Of a stretch of DNA of 64,000 nt, positions 24,634-34,449 are shown in pieces. A program made the position numbers and the translations under genes. The notes beneath the pieces were generated by a model, which did not search any database, had not been told where the DNA came from, and saw nothing but the letters and a program-made list of their open reading frames with translations. The stretch's first letter is position 1, and every line of letters begins with the position of its first letter. The DNA is from Pseudomonas fluorescens (lineage in GTDB: Bacteria > Pseudomonadota > Gammaproteobacteria > Pseudomonadales > Pseudomonadaceae). Location: assembly GCA_902825215.1 (NCBI GenBank), contig LR782234.1, positions 5,473,001 to 5,537,000 of the forward strand, written 5' to 3'.

Positions 24634-25566
24634 TCAGCCACGCCCCAACAACCGCGCCAACCCCACACTCATCGGCGTCTGCGGCGGCATTTCAAACCGT
24701 TCCAGCAAGCGCCGGTTATCCGCCCGCGAATGACGAATGTCACCCGCCCGCGCCGGGCCATAACTTATTGGCGGCAGTTCACCGACCACCACTTTCAATG
24801 CTTCGAGCATCTGCTTGAGGCTCATCGACTGATTCCAGCCAACGTTCACCGCGCCCACCTGCACATCAGACTTTTCAATCCCCTGCACCAGCAGACTGAC
24901 CAGATCCTCGACATAGAGAAAATCGCGCGTCTGCTCGCCATCGCCAAACACGGTGATGGGCAAACCTTGCTGCGCGCGTTCGCTGAAAATGCTGATCACC
25001 CCGGAGTACGGCGAGGATGGATCCTGGCGCGGGCCGAAGATGTTGAAGAAGCGAAAGATCACCGGTTCCAGACCATGCTGGCGGCGATAGAAATCGAAAT
25101 ACTGCTCACCGGCCAGTTTGTCCGAGGCGTACGGCGTCAGTGGGGCTTTCGGCGTGTCTTCGCTGATCGACTCGCCCTCGCCGTTGTTGCCGTAGACCGC
25201 TGCACTGGAGGCATACAAAACCCGTTTGACGCCGGCCAGACGCATCGCTTCGCAGACATTCAGCGTGCCGATGAAATTGCTCTGGTGGGTCTTCACTGGA
25301 TCGTCCACTGACGCCTGCACCGACGCCACCGCCGCCAGGTGGGCGACTGCGCTGCAGCCGTGCATGGCTTGCGCCACCAGCGCCGCATCGGCGACATCGC
25401 CGACGATCAGTTCAACCTTGGGATTATCCAGCGGCAGGTTGCTGCGTTTGCCGGTCGACAGGTCGTCGAGTACCCGCACCGAGTGACCCTTGGCGAGCAA
25501 CGCGTCGGTCAGGTGCGAGCCGATGAAGCCGGCTCCGCCGGTGATGAGAACGATACCTTCAGCCAT
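24634..25566 (-). CDS. NAD-dependent sugar-nucleotide epimerase/dehydratase (extended SDR)
   Basis: A 310-residue extended short-chain dehydrogenase. The Rossmann motif is GGAGFIGSH at residues 10-18 and the catalytic region is SSAAVYGNNGEG followed by YASDK (Tyr/Lys pair). The DFLYVEDLV and C-terminal sugar-binding features suggest a UDP-hexose 4-epimerase or similar. The start at ATG 25566 overlaps the upstream RmlD-like gene by eight bases. The exact substrate cannot be read from the sequence; no glycosyltransferase lies nearby. Confidence 0.85.
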   Translation of the reverse strand: MAEGIVLITGGAGFIGSHLTDALLAKGHSVRVLDDLSTGKRSNLPLDNPKVELIVGDVADAALVAQAMHGCSAVAHLAAVASVQASVDDPVKTHQSNFIGTLNVCEAMRLAGVKRVLYASSAAVYGNNGEGESISEDTPKAPLTPYASDKLAGEQYFDFYRRQHGLEPVIFRFFNIFGPRQDPSSPYSGVISIFSERAQQGLPITVFGDGEQTRDFLYVEDLVSLLVQGIEKSDVQVGAVNVGWNQSMSLKQMLEALKVVVGELPPISYGPARAGDIRHSRADNRRLLERFEMPPQTPMSVGLARLLGRG

Positions 25567-26443
25567 GACGGTAGAACCTGTCCAGTAAGCCCGGGAGTGC
25601 GGCACGCCAGGCGCGCGGCTTGATCCCGAAAGTGTGCAGAATTTTCTTGCAGGCCAGCACCGCGTGTTGCGGCTCTTCGGCAGCGTCGGGCCGTGCGGCG
25701 TGCGCCTGGGCGGTCGGCGCTTCGATGGCCAGCGCGTGCAGGCTGCGTGCTTCGGTGAGAATCGCCTGGCCCAGCGCCAGCGGCGTGGTCGCTTCATGGC
25801 CGGCGTAGTGATACGTGCCCCACAGCGGCGCCGCGCAGTCGAGTTGCTTGAGTACCGAAATGATCACCCGTGCTGCATCGTCGACCGGCGTCGGGTTGCC
25901 GCGGCGGTCATCGGCCAGCAGCAATTCTTCCGGTTGCTCGGCGCGGGCGAGAAAGCGCCCGAGGGTGCCGTCCGGGCTGTCATCGAGCAGCCAGCCGAAA
26001 CGCAGCAGCACATGCTGCGGGCAAGTGGCGCGTACGCTCTGTTCGATACGCCATAAGGCTTGCCCGCGCAGGCCCAGCGGCACTGGCTCGTCTTTTTCGC
26101 TGTAGGCGGTGGCGCGCGAACCGTCGAACACCCGATAGCTCGACGGCTGCACGAGGACGATGTTGTGATGCTGGCACAGTTCGGCGAGGCGCTCGATCGC
26201 ACGTTCCTGCCCAGCCATGCGGGTTTCGCTGACGGTTTCGGCCTGGAACCAGTCGAAATAGTAGGCGAGGTTGATCAACGCATCGGGACGGGTGTCGTCC
26301 AGCAGTTGCGTCAGGCTCGCGGCATCCCAGCCGTTTTCGGGCGGGCGGGGGGCGAGGAAACCGATGTCTTCCTCCGCACCGAGGCGAATCAGCGCCTGCC
26401 CAAGGGCATTTCCGCCGCCCAGTAACATAAGGCGCATTCGCAT
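25559..26443 (-). CDS. RmlD-like sugar-nucleotide-binding SDR protein
   Basis: A 294-residue atypical SDR. The N-terminal GGGNALGQALIRLG resembles the RmlD GxxGxxG motif in altered form; DALINLAYYFDWFQAE and QPSSYRVFDGSRATAYSEKDEPVP follow the RmlD order. However, the usual YxxxK catalytic pair is not evident (GLRGQALWRIEQSV occupies the place), so it may bind rather than reduce a nucleotide sugar. It overlaps the epimerase gene; the two probably form a heteromeric pair. A perfect 9-bp hairpin lies just upstream. Confidence 0.75.
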   Translation of the reverse strand: MRMRLMLLGGGNALGQALIRLGAEEDIGFLAPRPPENGWDAASLTQLLDDTRPDALINLAYYFDWFQAETVSETRMAGQERAIERLAELCQHHNIVLVQPSSYRVFDGSRATAYSEKDEPVPLGLRGQALWRIEQSVRATCPQHVLLRFGWLLDDSPDGTLGRFLARAEQPEELLLADDRRGNPTPVDDAARVIISVLKQLDCAAPLWGTYHYAGHEATTPLALGQAILTEARSLHALAIEAPTAQAHAARPDAAEEPQHAVLACKKILHTFGIKPRAWRAALPGLLDRFYRHG

Positions 26444-26483
26444 AGAGTCAGCAGGCCCAGTCTGATTGGAACGATGGCTTTAG

Positions 26484-26506
26484 CGACGGTTCTCGTGGAA
26501 CCGTCG
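26484..26506. promoter_or_regulatory. Perfect 9-bp inverted repeat upstream of the RmlD-like gene
   Basis: CGACGGTTC (26484-26492), loop TCGTG, GAACCGTCG (26498-26506). It sits 41-63 bases before the start of the minus-strand gene, where it could be an operator or a leader hairpin. Confidence 0.5.
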
Positions 26507-26600
26507 TCGATAATTGCCGGAATCGTTGCATTTTGCGGGTTTAGTGCGCAACCGTCATCCGTAATGTGCATTTCCGCAGATTTGCAGGGTCCTGACCGGC

Positions 26601-26672
26601 CCCTTCGCGAGCAGGCTCGCTCCCACAGTTGAAATGCGGTCCCCTGTGGGAGCGAGCCTGCTCGCGAAGGGG
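26601..26672. repeat. REPIN upstream of lhr
   Basis: Inverted REP copies at 26601-26628 and 26643-26672 with a very short core (about 14 bases). The outer CCCCTTCGCGAG arms also match. Confidence 0.88.
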
Positions 26673-26720
26673 TCCGAACGGTACTTGCATCTTCCCTCCC
26701 CCGCCCGCATAACTTTATCC

Positions 26721-29700
26721 ATGAATCTGCCCCTCCCCGCCGACAGCGCCCTGGCCGGTTTTCACCCCGCCGTCAGCGCCTGGTTCAGCCACACGTTCCC
26801 GGCGGTCACCGCTGCCCAGGCCCGTGCCTGGCCGTTGATCCGTCAGCGCCGTTCGACGTTGATCGCCGCACCGACCGGTTCCGGCAAAACCCTGACTGCG
26901 TTTCTTGCCGTACTCGATGATCTGGTTCATCGCGGCCTGGAAAACCCCGACGGCCTGCCCGACGAAACCCTGGTGGTCTACGTTTCGCCGCTCAAAGCGC
27001 TGTCGAATGACATCCAGATCAACCTGCAGAATCCGCTGGCCGGCATCACCGAACAACTGCGCCAACTGGGCCTGCCCGAGCTGCAGATCACCACCGCCGT
27101 GCGCACCGGTGACACCCCGCAAAAAGACCGTGCGGCGATGCGCAAGACTGCGCCGCATATTCTGGTGACCACGCCGGAATCGTTGTACGTGCTGCTCGGT
27201 TCCGAGTCAGGCCGCAAAATGCTCGGCACCACGCGCACGGTGATCATCGATGAAATCCACGCGATGGCCGCCGGCAAGCGCGGCAGTCATCTGGCGCTGA
27301 GTCTGGAGCGCCTGCAAGCGTTGTGCAGCGAACCACTGACGCGCATCGGCCTGTCCGCCACGCAGAAACCGGTCGAAGCCGTGGCGCAATTTCTCGTCGG
27401 CCATGAGCGGCCCTGCGAAATCATCGACATTGGCCACGCTCGCCCTCGGGATCTGGGCATCGAAGTGCCGCCGGTACCCTTATCGGCGGTGATGGCCAAT
27501 GACGTTTGGGAGCTGGTCTACAACCGCCTCGCTGATCTGGCCCGCGAACATCGCACCACGCTGATTTTCGTCAACACGCGGCGTTTGGCCGAACGCCTCA
27601 GCCGGCACCTGAGCGAACGCCTCGGCAAGCACGCCGTCGCGGCGCACCACGGCAGCCTTGCCAAGGAGTTTCGCCTCGATGCCGAGCAGCGGCTCAAGCG
27701 CGGCGAGTTGCAGGTGCTGATCGCCACCGCGTCGCTGGAACTGGGGATCGATATCGGCGAAGTCGATCTGGTCTGCCAGATCAGTTCGCCGCGCTCGATT
27801 GCCGGTTTCCTGCAACGGGTCGGCCGCTCCGGCCACCAGGTCGGCGGCACGCCGAAGGGGCGTTTGTTCGCCACCACTCGCGACGATCTGATCGAATGCG
27901 CGGCCCTGCTCGATTGCGTGCGTCGTGGCGAACTCGACATTTTGCACATTCCTGAGGCGCCGCTGGATGTGCTGGCGCAGCAGATCATTGCCGAGGTCAG
28001 CTGCCAGGAATGGCCGGAAGACGCGCTGCTGGCCATGTTCCGCCGCGCCGCGCCCTATCGCGACCTCGACGAAAATCACTATCAGGCGCTGCTGAGCATG
28101 CTCGCCGAGGGTTACAACGGGCGCCAGGGCATCCGCAGCGCGTACCTGCACCGCGACGCCGTCAGCCGCACCTTGCGTGGCCGGCGCGGTGCGCAACTGA
28201 CCGCAGTGACCAGCGGCGGGACGATTCCGGACAACGCCGATTACAGCGTACTGCTCGAACCGCAAGGCCTGAACATCGGCAGCGTCAACGAAGATTTCGC
28301 CGTCGAGAGCATTGCCGGCGACGTGTTCCAGCTCGGTAATACGTCGTACCGCATCCTGCGCGTGGAGGCCGGCAAGGTGCGCGTCGAGGATGCCCACGGC
28401 CAGCCGCCGACCATCCCGTTCTGGCTCGGCGAAGCGCCGGGGCGCAGCGATGAGCTGTCCGCCGCGGTGGCACGCCTGCAAGCGCAGCTCGACGAATTGC
28501 TCGGCGCCAGCCCCGGCAATCTGCAACCGGCGCTCGACTGGCTGACCCAGACCCTGGGCCTCAACCGCGCCAGCGCCGAGCAACTGGTCGAGTATCTGGC
28601 CCGCGCGCGCCACACCCTCGGCGCCCTGCCCTCGCAGGACACGCTGCTGATGGAGCGGTTTTTCGACGAATCCGGCGGCACACAACTGATCATCCACACG
28701 CCGTTCGGCAGCCGCATCAACCGCGCCTGGGGCCTGGCCCTGCGCAAGCGCTTCTGCCGCACCTTCAATTTCGAATTGCAGGCCGCCGCCAGCGAAGACG
28801 CGATCGTGCTGTCGCTGTCGACCAGTCACAGCTTTGAACTCGACGAGGTGTGGCGCTACCTGCACAGCAACAGTGCCGAACACATCCTCATCCAGGCCGT
28901 GCTCGACGCGCCGCTGTTCGGCGTGCGCTGGCGCTGGAATGCCGGGGTCGCGCTGGCGCTGCCGCGCTTTACCGGCGGGCGCAGAGTCGCGCCGCAGTTG
29001 CAGCGAATGAAAAGCGAAGACCTGATCGCCAGCGTGTTTCCCGATCAGATCGCCTGCCTGGAAAATCTCGCCGGCGAGCGGGAAATCCCCGAGCATCCGC
29101 TGATCGAACAAACCCTCGACGATTGCCTGCACGAAGCGATGGACAGCGAAGGCTGGCTCACGCTGTTACGCCGCATGGAGCGCGGCGAGGTGCGCCTGAT
29201 CAGCCGCGACCTGCCGGCACCCTCGCCGCTCGCCGCAGAAATTCTCAGCGCGCGGCCGTACACCTTTCTCGATGACGCGCCGCTGGAAGAGCGCCGCACG
29301 CAAGCGGTGATCAACCGACGCTGGAGCGATCCGCAATCGACCGATGACCTCGGTGCACTGGATGCCGACGCCATTACAGCCGTACGCGAAGAAGCTTGGC
29401 CAACGGCGAATTCGGCGGATGAGATGCACGAAGCGCTGATGAGCCTGGCCTGCATCAGCGCAGCGGAAGTGGCCGCCAATGACGGCTGGCGCGAGTGGCT
29501 GCAGACCCTGGCCAGCAGTGGCCGCGCGTGTTGTCTGCAGGTCGATGCCGAGCATTCTTTGTGGCTGGCCCGCGAGCGCCTGACCTGCCTGCAGGCACTT
29601 TATCCACAGGCCACGCCGCATCCCGAGCTGGACGCATTACCGGGCTTCGACGCGGCGTGGAGTTTCGATGACGCCTTGCTCGAAGTGATCCGCGCGCGCC

Positions 29701-31007
29701 TCGCCGGGTTCGGCCCGCTGCCGTTACTCGCCATCGCCCAACCGCTGGCGTTGCCGACTGCGCAGGTCGCGCAAGTCCTCGCCCGACTGGAGCGCGAAGG
29801 TTATGTGCTGCGCGGCCAATTCACGCCGAACCTTGATCAAGAGGAATGGTGCGAACGGCATCTGCTCGCGCGCATTCATCGCTACACGGTCAAGCGTCTG
29901 CGCCGGGAAATCGAACCGGTGGCGTTGCAGGACTTCATGCGCTTTCTGTTCGACTGGCAGCACCTGTCAGCCTCGACCCGCGGCCAAGGCAGCGCGGTGT
30001 TGCCGGCGGTTGTCGGCCAGTTCGAAGGCTACGCGGCAGCGGCTTCGGCGTGGGACAGCGACATTTTGCCGGCCCGGCTCAAGGACTATTCGCCGAGCTG
30101 GCTGGATGATCTGTGCCGCAACGGCAAACTGGTGTGGACGCGCCTCAGCGCTCGGCAAAAGGTCAGCGGCACCGCGTTGCGCAGCACACCGATCGTGTTG
30201 CTGCCGCGCGCTCAGGTCGGCTTGTGGAGTGCGCTGGCGGAACAGACGCCGGTAGACGAGCTGTCGCCGAAAACCCGCAAGGTCTTCGACGCCTTGAGCC
30301 AGCACGGCGCGTTGTTTTTCGATGAGCTGACTCACGAAGCGCACCTGCTGCGCAGCGAACTGGAAATCGCCTTGCAGGAACTGGTCGGCGCCGGGCTGGT
30401 GAACGCTGACAGCTTCGCCGGCCTACGCGCGCTGATCACCCCGCCGAGCAAGCGCCAGCAGCGCAGCAGTCGGCGCGGGCGCGGCGCGTTTGTCGGCGGC
30501 ATGGACGATGCCGGACGCTGGGCCCTGTTGCGGCGCAATACGGCTGTGGATAACAGCCAAACGCTGGAGCATGTCGCCATGACGTTGCTGCGCCGCTACG
30601 GCGTGGTGTTCTGGCGCTTGCTTGAACGTGAGGCAGACTGGTTGCCGAGCTGGCGCGAATTGTTGCGCACATTCCATCGGCTCGAAGCGCGTGGCGAGAT
30701 TCGTGGCGGGCGCTTCGTCAGTGGTCTGGCGGGCGAACAATTCGCCCTGCCCGAGGCGATTCCCCTGCTGCGCGAAGTTCGCCGCCGCCCGCACGACGGC
30801 AGTCTGGTGATGGTCTGCGGGGTCGACCCGCTGAACCTCGCCGGGACTCTGTTGCCGGGGGTGAAAGTCCCGGCGCTGGCGAGTAATCGACTGGTGTATC
30901 GCGATGGGGTTCCGGCGGCGGCAATGATTGCCGGCAAGCAGCAGATCTGGGTAGAGCTGGATCAGGCTGCGGCGGAGCAGGTGCGTAGCAAGCTGATCAG
31001 GCATTGA
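26721..31007 (+). CDS. lhr: Large ATP-dependent helicase Lhr
   Basis: A 1428-residue superfamily 2 helicase (E. coli Lhr is slightly longer). Walker A APTGSGKT is at residues 50-57, motif II is DEIH (VIIDEIHAM), and SATQKPVEAV and the C-terminal RecA-like VLIATASLELGIDIGEVDLV and QRVGRSGHQ (motif VI) follow. A winged-helix and beta-barrel Lhr core comes next, then a long C-terminal region with further HTH-like segments (AQVLARLEREGYVLRGQF). The start at ATG 26721 is the first in-frame Met after the REPIN. Lhr acts in DNA repair by unwinding RNA:DNA and DNA duplexes with 3'-5' polarity. Confidence 0.93.
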   Translation: MNLPLPADSALAGFHPAVSAWFSHTFPAVTAAQARAWPLIRQRRSTLIAAPTGSGKTLTAFLAVLDDLVHRGLENPDGLPDETLVVYVSPLKALSNDIQINLQNPLAGITEQLRQLGLPELQITTAVRTGDTPQKDRAAMRKTAPHILVTTPESLYVLLGSESGRKMLGTTRTVIIDEIHAMAAGKRGSHLALSLERLQALCSEPLTRIGLSATQKPVEAVAQFLVGHERPCEIIDIGHARPRDLGIEVPPVPLSAVMANDVWELVYNRLADLAREHRTTLIFVNTRRLAERLSRHLSERLGKHAVAAHHGSLAKEFRLDAEQRLKRGELQVLIATASLELGIDIGEVDLVCQISSPRSIAGFLQRVGRSGHQVGGTPKGRLFATTRDDLIECAALLDCVRRGELDILHIPEAPLDVLAQQIIAEVSCQEWPEDALLAMFRRAAPYRDLDENHYQALLSMLAEGYNGRQGIRSAYLHRDAVSRTLRGRRGAQLTAVTSGGTIPDNADYSVLLEPQGLNIGSVNEDFAVESIAGDVFQLGNTSYRILRVEAGKVRVEDAHGQPPTIPFWLGEAPGRSDELSAAVARLQAQLDELLGASPGNLQPALDWLTQTLGLNRASAEQLVEYLARARHTLGALPSQDTLLMERFFDESGGTQLIIHTPFGSRINRAWGLALRKRFCRTFNFELQAAASEDAIVLSLSTSHSFELDEVWRYLHSNSAEHILIQAVLDAPLFGVRWRWNAGVALALPRFTGGRRVAPQLQRMKSEDLIASVFPDQIACLENLAGEREIPEHPLIEQTLDDCLHEAMDSEGWLTLLRRMERGEVRLISRDLPAPSPLAAEILSARPYTFLDDAPLEERRTQAVINRRWSDPQSTDDLGALDADAITAVREEAWPTANSADEMHEALMSLACISAAEVAANDGWREWLQTLASSGRACCLQVDAEHSLWLARERLTCLQALYPQATPHPELDALPGFDAAWSFDDALLEVIRARLAGFGPLPLLAIAQPLALPTAQVAQVLARLEREGYVLRGQFTPNLDQEEWCERHLLARIHRYTVKRLRREIEPVALQDFMRFLFDWQHLSASTRGQGSAVLPAVVGQFEGYAAAASAWDSDILPARLKDYSPSWLDDLCRNGKLVWTRLSARQKVSGTALRSTPIVLLPRAQVGLWSALAEQTPVDELSPKTRKVFDALSQHGALFFDELTHEAHLLRSELEIALQELVGAGLVNADSFAGLRALITPPSKRQQRSSRRGRGAFVGGMDDAGRWALLRRNTAVDNSQTLEHVAMTLLRRYGVVFWRLLEREADWLPSWRELLRTFHRLEARGEIRGGRFVSGLAGEQFALPEAIPLLREVRRRPHDGSLVMVCGVDPLNLAGTLLPGVKVPALASNRLVYRDGVPAAAMIAGKQQIWVELDQAAAEQVRSKLIRH

Positions 31008-31020
31008 AGGCGTCTGTTCT

Positions 31021-31106
31021 GGCCTCATCGCGGGCAAGCCCGCTCCCACAGGGTTCTGCGGCGTACACAAAACAAATGTGGGAGCGGGCTTGCCCGCGAT
31101 GAGGCC
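31021..31106. repeat. REPIN with perfect 30-bp arms between convergent lhr and mscS-family genes
   Basis: The arms at 31021-31050 and 31077-31106 are exact reverse complements (class GGGAGCGGGCTTGCCCGCGA plus GGCCTCATC ends) around a 26-base core. The element would form a very stable RNA hairpin in either direction. Confidence 0.92.
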
Positions 31107-31130
31107 GGGACATGCAACGCATCATTCAGA

Positions 31131-33236
31131 TCAGATCCGCGATTCCTGCGGCACTTCCACCCCCGCCACCTCATCCACCGCCTGGCGCTTGGGCAACACC
31201 ACCTGCTGTGGATAAGTCTGGGCAAAATGCACATTCGCGGTGTTATCCACTAGCTTCTTCAAACGCTGGTTGAACGCCCGGCTCACCGCATACTGCCCGC
31301 CCGACACCGTGCGGAATTGCGCGGTCAGCACCACGCCGTTGAGATCCATTCTGTCGACCCCGAACACATCCAGCGGGCCTTGCAGGTTGTACTTGAGGAA
31401 CGGGTCTTCGCGGATCGAATCGCCGGCCTCGCGGATCAGTTCGATGGCCCTGTCCACATCGGTGTCATAGGTGAACTGCACCGAGAAAAACGCGAAGGCG
31501 AACTGCCTCGATTGATTGGTCACCGCTTTGATCTGGCCGAACGGCACCGAGTGTACGAAGCCCTTGCCGTCGCGCAGGCGCAGGGTGCGGATGGTCAACC
31601 CTTCGACCGTACCGGCATGCCCGGAATCGAGCACCACCCAATCGCCGATCGACAGGGTGTCTTCGATGATGATGAACAGCCCGGTGATCACGTCCTGGAC
31701 CAATTGCTGCGAGCCGAAACCGATCGCCAGACCGACCACCCCGGCACCCGCCAGCAATGGCGCAACGTTGATCCCCAGATTGGCCATGGTGGTAATCGCG
31801 CAGATCACCACCAGAATGATTTTGATCGCGTTGCGCAGCAGCGGCAGGATGGTTTTCACCCGCGTGCTCGGCTGGCGCGCTGCGCGTTTGCTCAGCGGCG
31901 GTTTCAGCGCTTCCTGAATCGCAGTGTCCAGCACCACCCACAGCAGCCACGTCACCAGGAAGATCAGACCGATGCTGCTCAAGGCTTCGCTGATCGCCCG
32001 GCCCACCGCGCTGCTCTGGGCAAAATCAAGGAGCGACACGCCCCAGATCCGCCCGAGAATATCGAGGAAGGCAATCGCGATGACGATCCGCAACAACGCG
32101 TGCAACAGGCTAAGAAAGCGTTCCTTGTAGGCGCTGCTGCGCTGGATCGCTTCGGCCTTGCGCGACTTGAACAGGTGCTGCAGCACGGTGCTGAGAAACA
32201 CCGTGCCGATCAGCAATACCGTAGTGAACAAGGCGCAGCGCAGGGCTTTCTGGTTGTCCTCGCCGATGCCGATCAGGCTCACCGCCGAGACCAGCACCAT
32301 CAGCACGATCGGCCAGTACCACAGCCCGGAAAAAATCCGCAGCGACTCTTGCAATGACGGCTGTTTCAGGCGCTGGCTCAGCGAGCGGTTGCGGATCAGA
32401 TGCGCCACCGGGCGGCGCAGGCGAATCACCAGCAGGCCGAAAATGATCGAAGCGATCAGGCCGGTGAACACGGCGATGCTGCTGGTAATGTTGCCGCCCA
32501 GTTGCCGAGCGATCTGCGGGCTGGTCAAGGCATCGCTGAGCGCGGCAAGAAAGCCGATCAGGAACAGCGGTCGCGGACAGTATTGGCGGATGATTCGCGC
32601 GGCGGTGCGTTTATGCCCGACATTGAACACCACGACCACGCACAGCAGCATCGAGGTGGAAAAGATGCCACTGCTGGTCGCGTAAGCCAGACACAGCGCC
32701 AGCGCGCGGCCCACCGAGGCTTGCAGAAAATGACTTACATAAAGGGTCAGCGGCAGGCAGATCAGTGCTGGCACGGTGAACGGCAGCAGATAACCGAGCA
32801 GGTCCTGACCGCGCTGGCGCGTGCGCAGCCAGCGGCCTTCGCGCAGGCGTTTGGCCAACAGGCTGCCAAGTACGGTCAGCACGGCAAAACTACCGAGCCA
32901 GGCGCCGGACAAGCTGAGGAAATCCCCGGCGACGCTCCAGCCCGAGCGATTCGAGGGTTGCTTGACCAGTTTGTCGACCTCATCGGCGGCGCGGTCGGCA
33001 CGCAGGCGCCAGGCGTCGACCAGATCTTCGTTGAGGTCGAGTTTTTCCTGCACGTCATCAATGCTGGTACTGATCGCGCCGAGCAGCCCGCCCTGCACCA
33101 GCGGCTCGGGCTCGGCGGCTTTTTCGCTGGTTTCGGCGCTGGCCGGAACGCCCGGCAGCGCAGCAGCCTCGACTTCACTGGCGCCGAGAAACAGCAGCGC
33201 TCCCAGCACAATGGCGATCCTGAACCTGGTCAACAC
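31131..33236 (-). CDS. Mechanosensitive ion channel, YbiO-like MscS family
   Basis: A 701-residue membrane protein. GTG 33236 was chosen as start: GGAG lies six bases upstream and a signal peptide (MLTRFRIAIVLGALLFLGASEVEAAA) follows. A periplasmic helical segment precedes about ten transmembrane helices. The pore-lining MscS helix and vestibule are NLGINVAPLLAGAGVVGLAIGFGSQ (given in part), then DVITGLFIIIEDTLSIGDWVVL. The layout and the pore sequence resemble E. coli YbiO rather than MscS or MscK. It would release solutes on hypo-osmotic shock. Its gene converges on lhr. Confidence 0.88.
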   Translation of the reverse strand: MLTRFRIAIVLGALLFLGASEVEAAALPGVPASAETSEKAAEPEPLVQGGLLGAISTSIDDVQEKLDLNEDLVDAWRLRADRAADEVDKLVKQPSNRSGWSVAGDFLSLSGAWLGSFAVLTVLGSLLAKRLREGRWLRTRQRGQDLLGYLLPFTVPALICLPLTLYVSHFLQASVGRALALCLAYATSSGIFSTSMLLCVVVVFNVGHKRTAARIIRQYCPRPLFLIGFLAALSDALTSPQIARQLGGNITSSIAVFTGLIASIIFGLLVIRLRRPVAHLIRNRSLSQRLKQPSLQESLRIFSGLWYWPIVLMVLVSAVSLIGIGEDNQKALRCALFTTVLLIGTVFLSTVLQHLFKSRKAEAIQRSSAYKERFLSLLHALLRIVIAIAFLDILGRIWGVSLLDFAQSSAVGRAISEALSSIGLIFLVTWLLWVVLDTAIQEALKPPLSKRAARQPSTRVKTILPLLRNAIKIILVVICAITTMANLGINVAPLLAGAGVVGLAIGFGSQQLVQDVITGLFIIIEDTLSIGDWVVLDSGHAGTVEGLTIRTLRLRDGKGFVHSVPFGQIKAVTNQSRQFAFAFFSVQFTYDTDVDRAIELIREAGDSIREDPFLKYNLQGPLDVFGVDRMDLNGVVLTAQFRTVSGGQYAVSRAFNQRLKKLVDNTANVHFAQTYPQQVVLPKRQAVDEVAGVEVPQESRI

Positions 33237-33313
33237 GCGGAGCTCCTGTGAGTGAACCTGTAAGGAACTGATCGGTAATCGCGCGGCAAGTTCAGCATCA
33301 GGGCCACACACAT

Positions 33314-33408
33314 CCCTGTGGGAGCGAGCCTGCTCGCGAAGGCGGCTTCATATTCAACCGCTCTGCTGACTGACCCAGCGCTTTCGCGAGCAGGCTCGCT
33401 CCTACAAT
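33314..33408. repeat. REPIN between divergent mscS-family and DUF72 genes
   Basis: Inverted REP copies at 33314-33340 and 33383-33408 with a core of about 40 bases. The remaining 33409-33522 holds the DUF72 operon leader and ends with GGGAGG before ATG 33523. Confidence 0.88.
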
Positions 33409-33522
33409 GAACCGGAGGCGATTGGCGATCGTGACCGCCCGTAACACCGCCGAAACTTTCCCGCCCCCGCCGCAGTCATCACAAAACACCGGCAACACGA
33501 GGACTTTCTACGGGAGGATGGG

Positions 33523-34449
33523 ATGGCGGCGATTCACATCGGTATTTCAGGCTGGCGCTACGCCCCGTGGCGCGGGGACTTCTACCCGAAGGGGCTGGCG
33601 CAGAAGCGCGAATTGCAATTCGCCTCGCGCGCCGTCAACAGCATCGAAATCAATGGATCGTTCTATGCGCTGCAACGGCCGGAACGCTACGCCCAGTGGT
33701 ACGCCGAAACGCCGGATAACTTCGTCTTCAGCGTCAAGGCACCGCGTTTCATCACCCATGTGCGGCGCTTGCGCGAGATCGAAAAACCGCTGGCAAATTT
33801 CTTTGCTTCGGGCGTGCTGGAACTCAAGGAAAAGCTCGGGCCGATCCTCTGGCAGTTCCCGCCCAACTTCAAATTCGAGCCTGAACGCTTCGAACACTTC
33901 CTCGCTCAATTGCCGCGCGACACCGAAGCCGCCGCCGCACTCGCCCGTCAGCATGATGAGCACCTGCGTGGCCCGGTCAGCGTCAAAGCCTGGCGTAAAA
34001 AACCGCTGCGCCATGCGGTGGAAATCCGCAATGACAGCTTTATCGATCCCGAATTCGTTCGCTTGCTCAAGCGCCACAACACCGCGCTGGTGATCGCCGA
34101 CACCGCCAATAAATGGCCGTACCGCGAAGACGTCACCAGCGATTTTGTCTACCTGCGTCTGCACGGTGCCGAAGAACTCTACGCCAGCGGCTATAGCGCC
34201 GAGGCTCTGGAGCGCTGGGCCGAGCGGATCGACGCCTGGCACCACGGCGGGCAACCGCAAGACGCGCAGTTGATTGCCCCGCGCCTGAAACCGCGCCCGC
34301 GCAAATCCCGTGAAGTGTTCTGCTATTTTGACAACGACATCAAGGTCCGCGCGCCGTACGACGCGCGCAATCTGCTGCAGCGTTTCGATCTGGACAAAGA
34401 CCTCGCCACCGCCCCCGGCGAATCCGCTGGCGAAGGAGTGTTGGCATGA
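33523..34449 (+). CDS. DUF72 family TIM-barrel protein
   Basis: A 308-residue protein of the DUF72 (YecE-like) family: IHIGISGWRYAPWRGDFYP at the N-terminus, EINGSFYALQRPERYAQWY, FVFSVKAPRFITH, WQFPPNFKF and YLRLHG are typical. The fold is an endonuclease-IV-like TIM barrel; biochemical function is not established. It is preceded by a strong GGGAGG site. It is the first of four genes joined by ATGA overlaps (DUF72-ybhP-clsB-ybhN). Confidence 0.9.
   Translation: MAAIHIGISGWRYAPWRGDFYPKGLAQKRELQFASRAVNSIEINGSFYALQRPERYAQWYAETPDNFVFSVKAPRFITHVRRLREIEKPLANFFASGVLELKEKLGPILWQFPPNFKFEPERFEHFLAQLPRDTEAAAALARQHDEHLRGPVSVKAWRKKPLRHAVEIRNDSFIDPEFVRLLKRHNTALVIADTANKWPYREDVTSDFVYLRLHGAEELYASGYSAEALERWAERIDAWHHGGQPQDAQLIAPRLKPRPRKSREVFCYFDNDIKVRAPYDARNLLQRFDLDKDLATAPGESAGEGVLA

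Noticed and set aside
26634..26720. N-terminal extension of lhr through the REPIN
   Set aside because: The extra residues are encoded by REP sequence, and the family N-terminus fits ATG 26721.
27480..29132. 550-codon minus-strand frame inside lhr
   Set aside because: Antisense shadow of conserved helicase motifs; no start signal or family match.
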